DNA of 33,590 nucleotides from Promethearchaeota archaeon. GTDB lineage: Archaea > Asgardarchaeota > Lokiarchaeia > Sigynarchaeales > SOKP01. The stretch spans positions 1 through 33,590 of the forward strand of contig JAUWBH010000047.1 in NCBI GenBank assembly GCA_030605085.1, given 5' to 3'. The notes beneath the pieces are model-generated. The model saw only the letters and a list, made by a program, of their open reading frames with translations. It did not search any database and was not told the origin of the DNA. This document shows positions 32,196 through 33,590 of the stretch, piece after piece. How positions within the stretch are numbered: position 1 is the stretch's first letter; each line of letters opens with the position of its first letter. The translations under genes and the position numbers were made by a program.

Positions 32196-33590
32196 ATGCC
32201 TCTCAAAAGTAGTGAAAAGATTCAAACGAAAATCTTTCGGATATACCCGACCAAATCGCAAGAACGCCAACTTCACGAAGTTTTCACGATTTACAATAGA
32301 GCGAAAAGAATAGGATACAAGCTACTTTTCAACGGAAAGGAAAACCCCAACAATTGGAACGAAGAGAGAGAGAAATTGAGTAAGGAAGAAAAACAAGAAA
32401 TACGCAAAGAAGAAGATAAGAGAATTCGCAAAGCGTTAATGGAAAAGTGTCGCAATAATCCTTACGTAAACACTATTGTATCCGAAATTTTTCAAAAACT
32501 TGACCAGTAAAAAACTTGGCTCGGAAATAGTGAGCAATGGATGACCGAAAAAATAAAAACAATAAAAGAAAAGATTGAGAGCGTTAAGAAAGAAAACAAG
32601 AAAGATAAACGACTGAGAGGACTTTATTCTAGTCTTCACTCTACGCATAATAAGGCAATAACCTTAAAACTCAAACCTATCGTTTTTGGAACGAAACGAT
32701 TGTTTCGAGAAAGACTACTCCAAAAAATTAGCAGGGAAGAGTTCATAATTAGACGGGACGCTTCTTTCAGTTGTATAGGGAAAGTACAGGGAGTTAACTT
32801 GAACATAAAAGTATTGGACGACAAAACGATTAGAATTCATAACTTTCGCAAAGAAAGGAACAAAATATGGATAATCGTTCCTCTATACGTAAATAAATCC
32901 CAAGAGCGATTCTACAAAGAGATTCTTAACGCGAAAAAATACACCGCGACGATTAAAAGGAAGTTCTTTAAAGACGGGATACGATATTTTGCCCACATTT
33001 CTTACGAGATTCCCGAATCAGAAACAAAGTTCGGATTCAGAAACGGTGCTGTTGGGTTAGACTTTAATTACAACTTCGGTTCTTTAACAAACGTGAGTAA
33101 AAAAGGCAACTTGTTAAGCTACAAAGAGATCTCGTTCAGAAACCTACAAACGTATAGAATGAACAAGCGAGAGGACTACGTAAGTTTTTTAATGGATAAA
33201 ATAGTGAATTACTGTATTCACAAAAAGAAAGGATTAGTGATTGAAAACCTTTCTTTCAAACAAAACTTTAGTTACAATAAAAAGCGTAACAGAAAGTTAA
33301 GCAATTTCAGAACTACCGCGTTAGAGCTGTTAGAAAGGAAATGTGCGAGAAAAGGAGTAAGCGTTAGAAATGTACACCCTTCTTACACTTCTCTAATCGG
33401 TAAGTACAAATATTCACGCTCACACAACTTATCAACTCACATGTTAGCAAATTTTGTGATGGCTCGAAGATGTTTAGGGTTTAAGGAATCGCTTCCAGCC
33501 ATTTACAAGTGGTTGCTTTCACAAGTCGGGGATATTATAAAGCCCCGTTTGAAAAAAGGCACACCCTACTACGAATGGTCGCAAATCTAC
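32196..33590 (+). pseudogene. IS605/IS1341-type TnpB-like RuvC protein with an in-frame TAA, cut by window edge
   Basis: One frame of 465 codons runs to the window edge and holds a TAA at 32508-32510 (after FQKLDQ; the frame continues KTWLGNSEQW). The N-terminus (IQTKIFRIYPTKSQERQLHE) is TnpB-like. The RuvC motifs are GLDFNYNFGSLTN (D289) and LVIENLSF (E350). At the third position the sequence is LSTHMLANFVMARR (T414-H415) where TnpB has the DxxN/Asp motif, and no CxxC zinc-finger pairs are seen between E350 and H415. It therefore belongs to a divergent TnpB branch, or its nuclease is changed. No TnpA is seen in the window. Confidence 0.8.

Noticed and set aside
32508..32510. TAA in the tnpB-like gene as part of an intron
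   Set aside because: Sequence on both sides is continuous TnpB-like coding with no insertion, and no inverted repeat flanks the stop.
1..33590. CRISPR array
   Set aside because: No regularly spaced repeats of 24-40 bases were seen. The only repeats are the three GC-rich motifs and the 34-base pair.

Overview
The window is AT-rich, gene-dense archaeal DNA. I infer an Asgard archaeon, most likely of the Lokiarchaeia. The pointers are a Rab/Ras-like small GTPase with a zinc-binding tail, ribosomal protein S30e, a selenocysteine-containing selenophosphate synthetase, methanofuran biosynthesis genes in an otherwise non-methanogen-looking setting, large HEAT/TPR/coiled-coil proteins, archaeal TATA boxes, and introns with bulge-helix-bulge (BHB) ends. 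The assignment rests on gene content only.

Layout. 1-4.0 kb: aspartate-semialdehyde dehydrogenase (asd, cut by the left edge), a coiled-coil/TPR protein, a PAP2 membrane phosphatase and a short-chain dehydrogenase. 4.0-12.4 kb: an accessory island bracketed by two copies of the NOG1 GTPase 3' half. The left NOG1 is complete except for a one-base frameshift. The right one is only the C-terminal third, joined to unrelated sequence. Between them lie a minus-strand two-gene operon (a 222-residue helical protein and an 825-residue protein with a zinc-knuckle start, a TFIIB/cyclin-like segment and two HNH nuclease modules), a decayed HEPN/TPR gene, two tiny ORFs and an HEPN-like protein. The last genes are separated by three copies of a GC-rich motif. 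I read this as a mobile or defence-type element in or beside NOG1.

12.4-20 kb: a beta-helix membrane protein, the methanofuran genes mfnF-mfnE, a MaoC hydratase pair, a dead metallophosphoesterase and a 988-residue HEAT/coiled-coil protein. 20-25 kb: selD with an in-frame UGA, a CPBP membrane protease, the Rab-like GTPase, a cinA-type gene interrupted by a 30-nt intron, and an operon of an RNase H-like hypothetical and a PIG-L deacetylase. 25-31 kb: an Atg22/UMF1-like transporter, a zinc-ribbon protein, a TPR protein, S30e and a membrane protein. 31-33.6 kb: tRNA-Trp(CCA) with two introns, a STAS/SpoIIAA-like protein, a small protein and an IS605-type TnpB relative with an in-frame stop that runs off the right edge.

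The most striking observation is RNA processing. The cinA reading frame is broken by 30 nt that fold with the flanking exons into a textbook BHB motif (3-nt bulge, 4-bp helix, 3-nt bulge). Removing exactly those bases restores the conserved GGLGPTFDD motif. Together with the two tRNA-Trp introns this points to an active tRNA-type splicing endonuclease that also acts on an mRNA.
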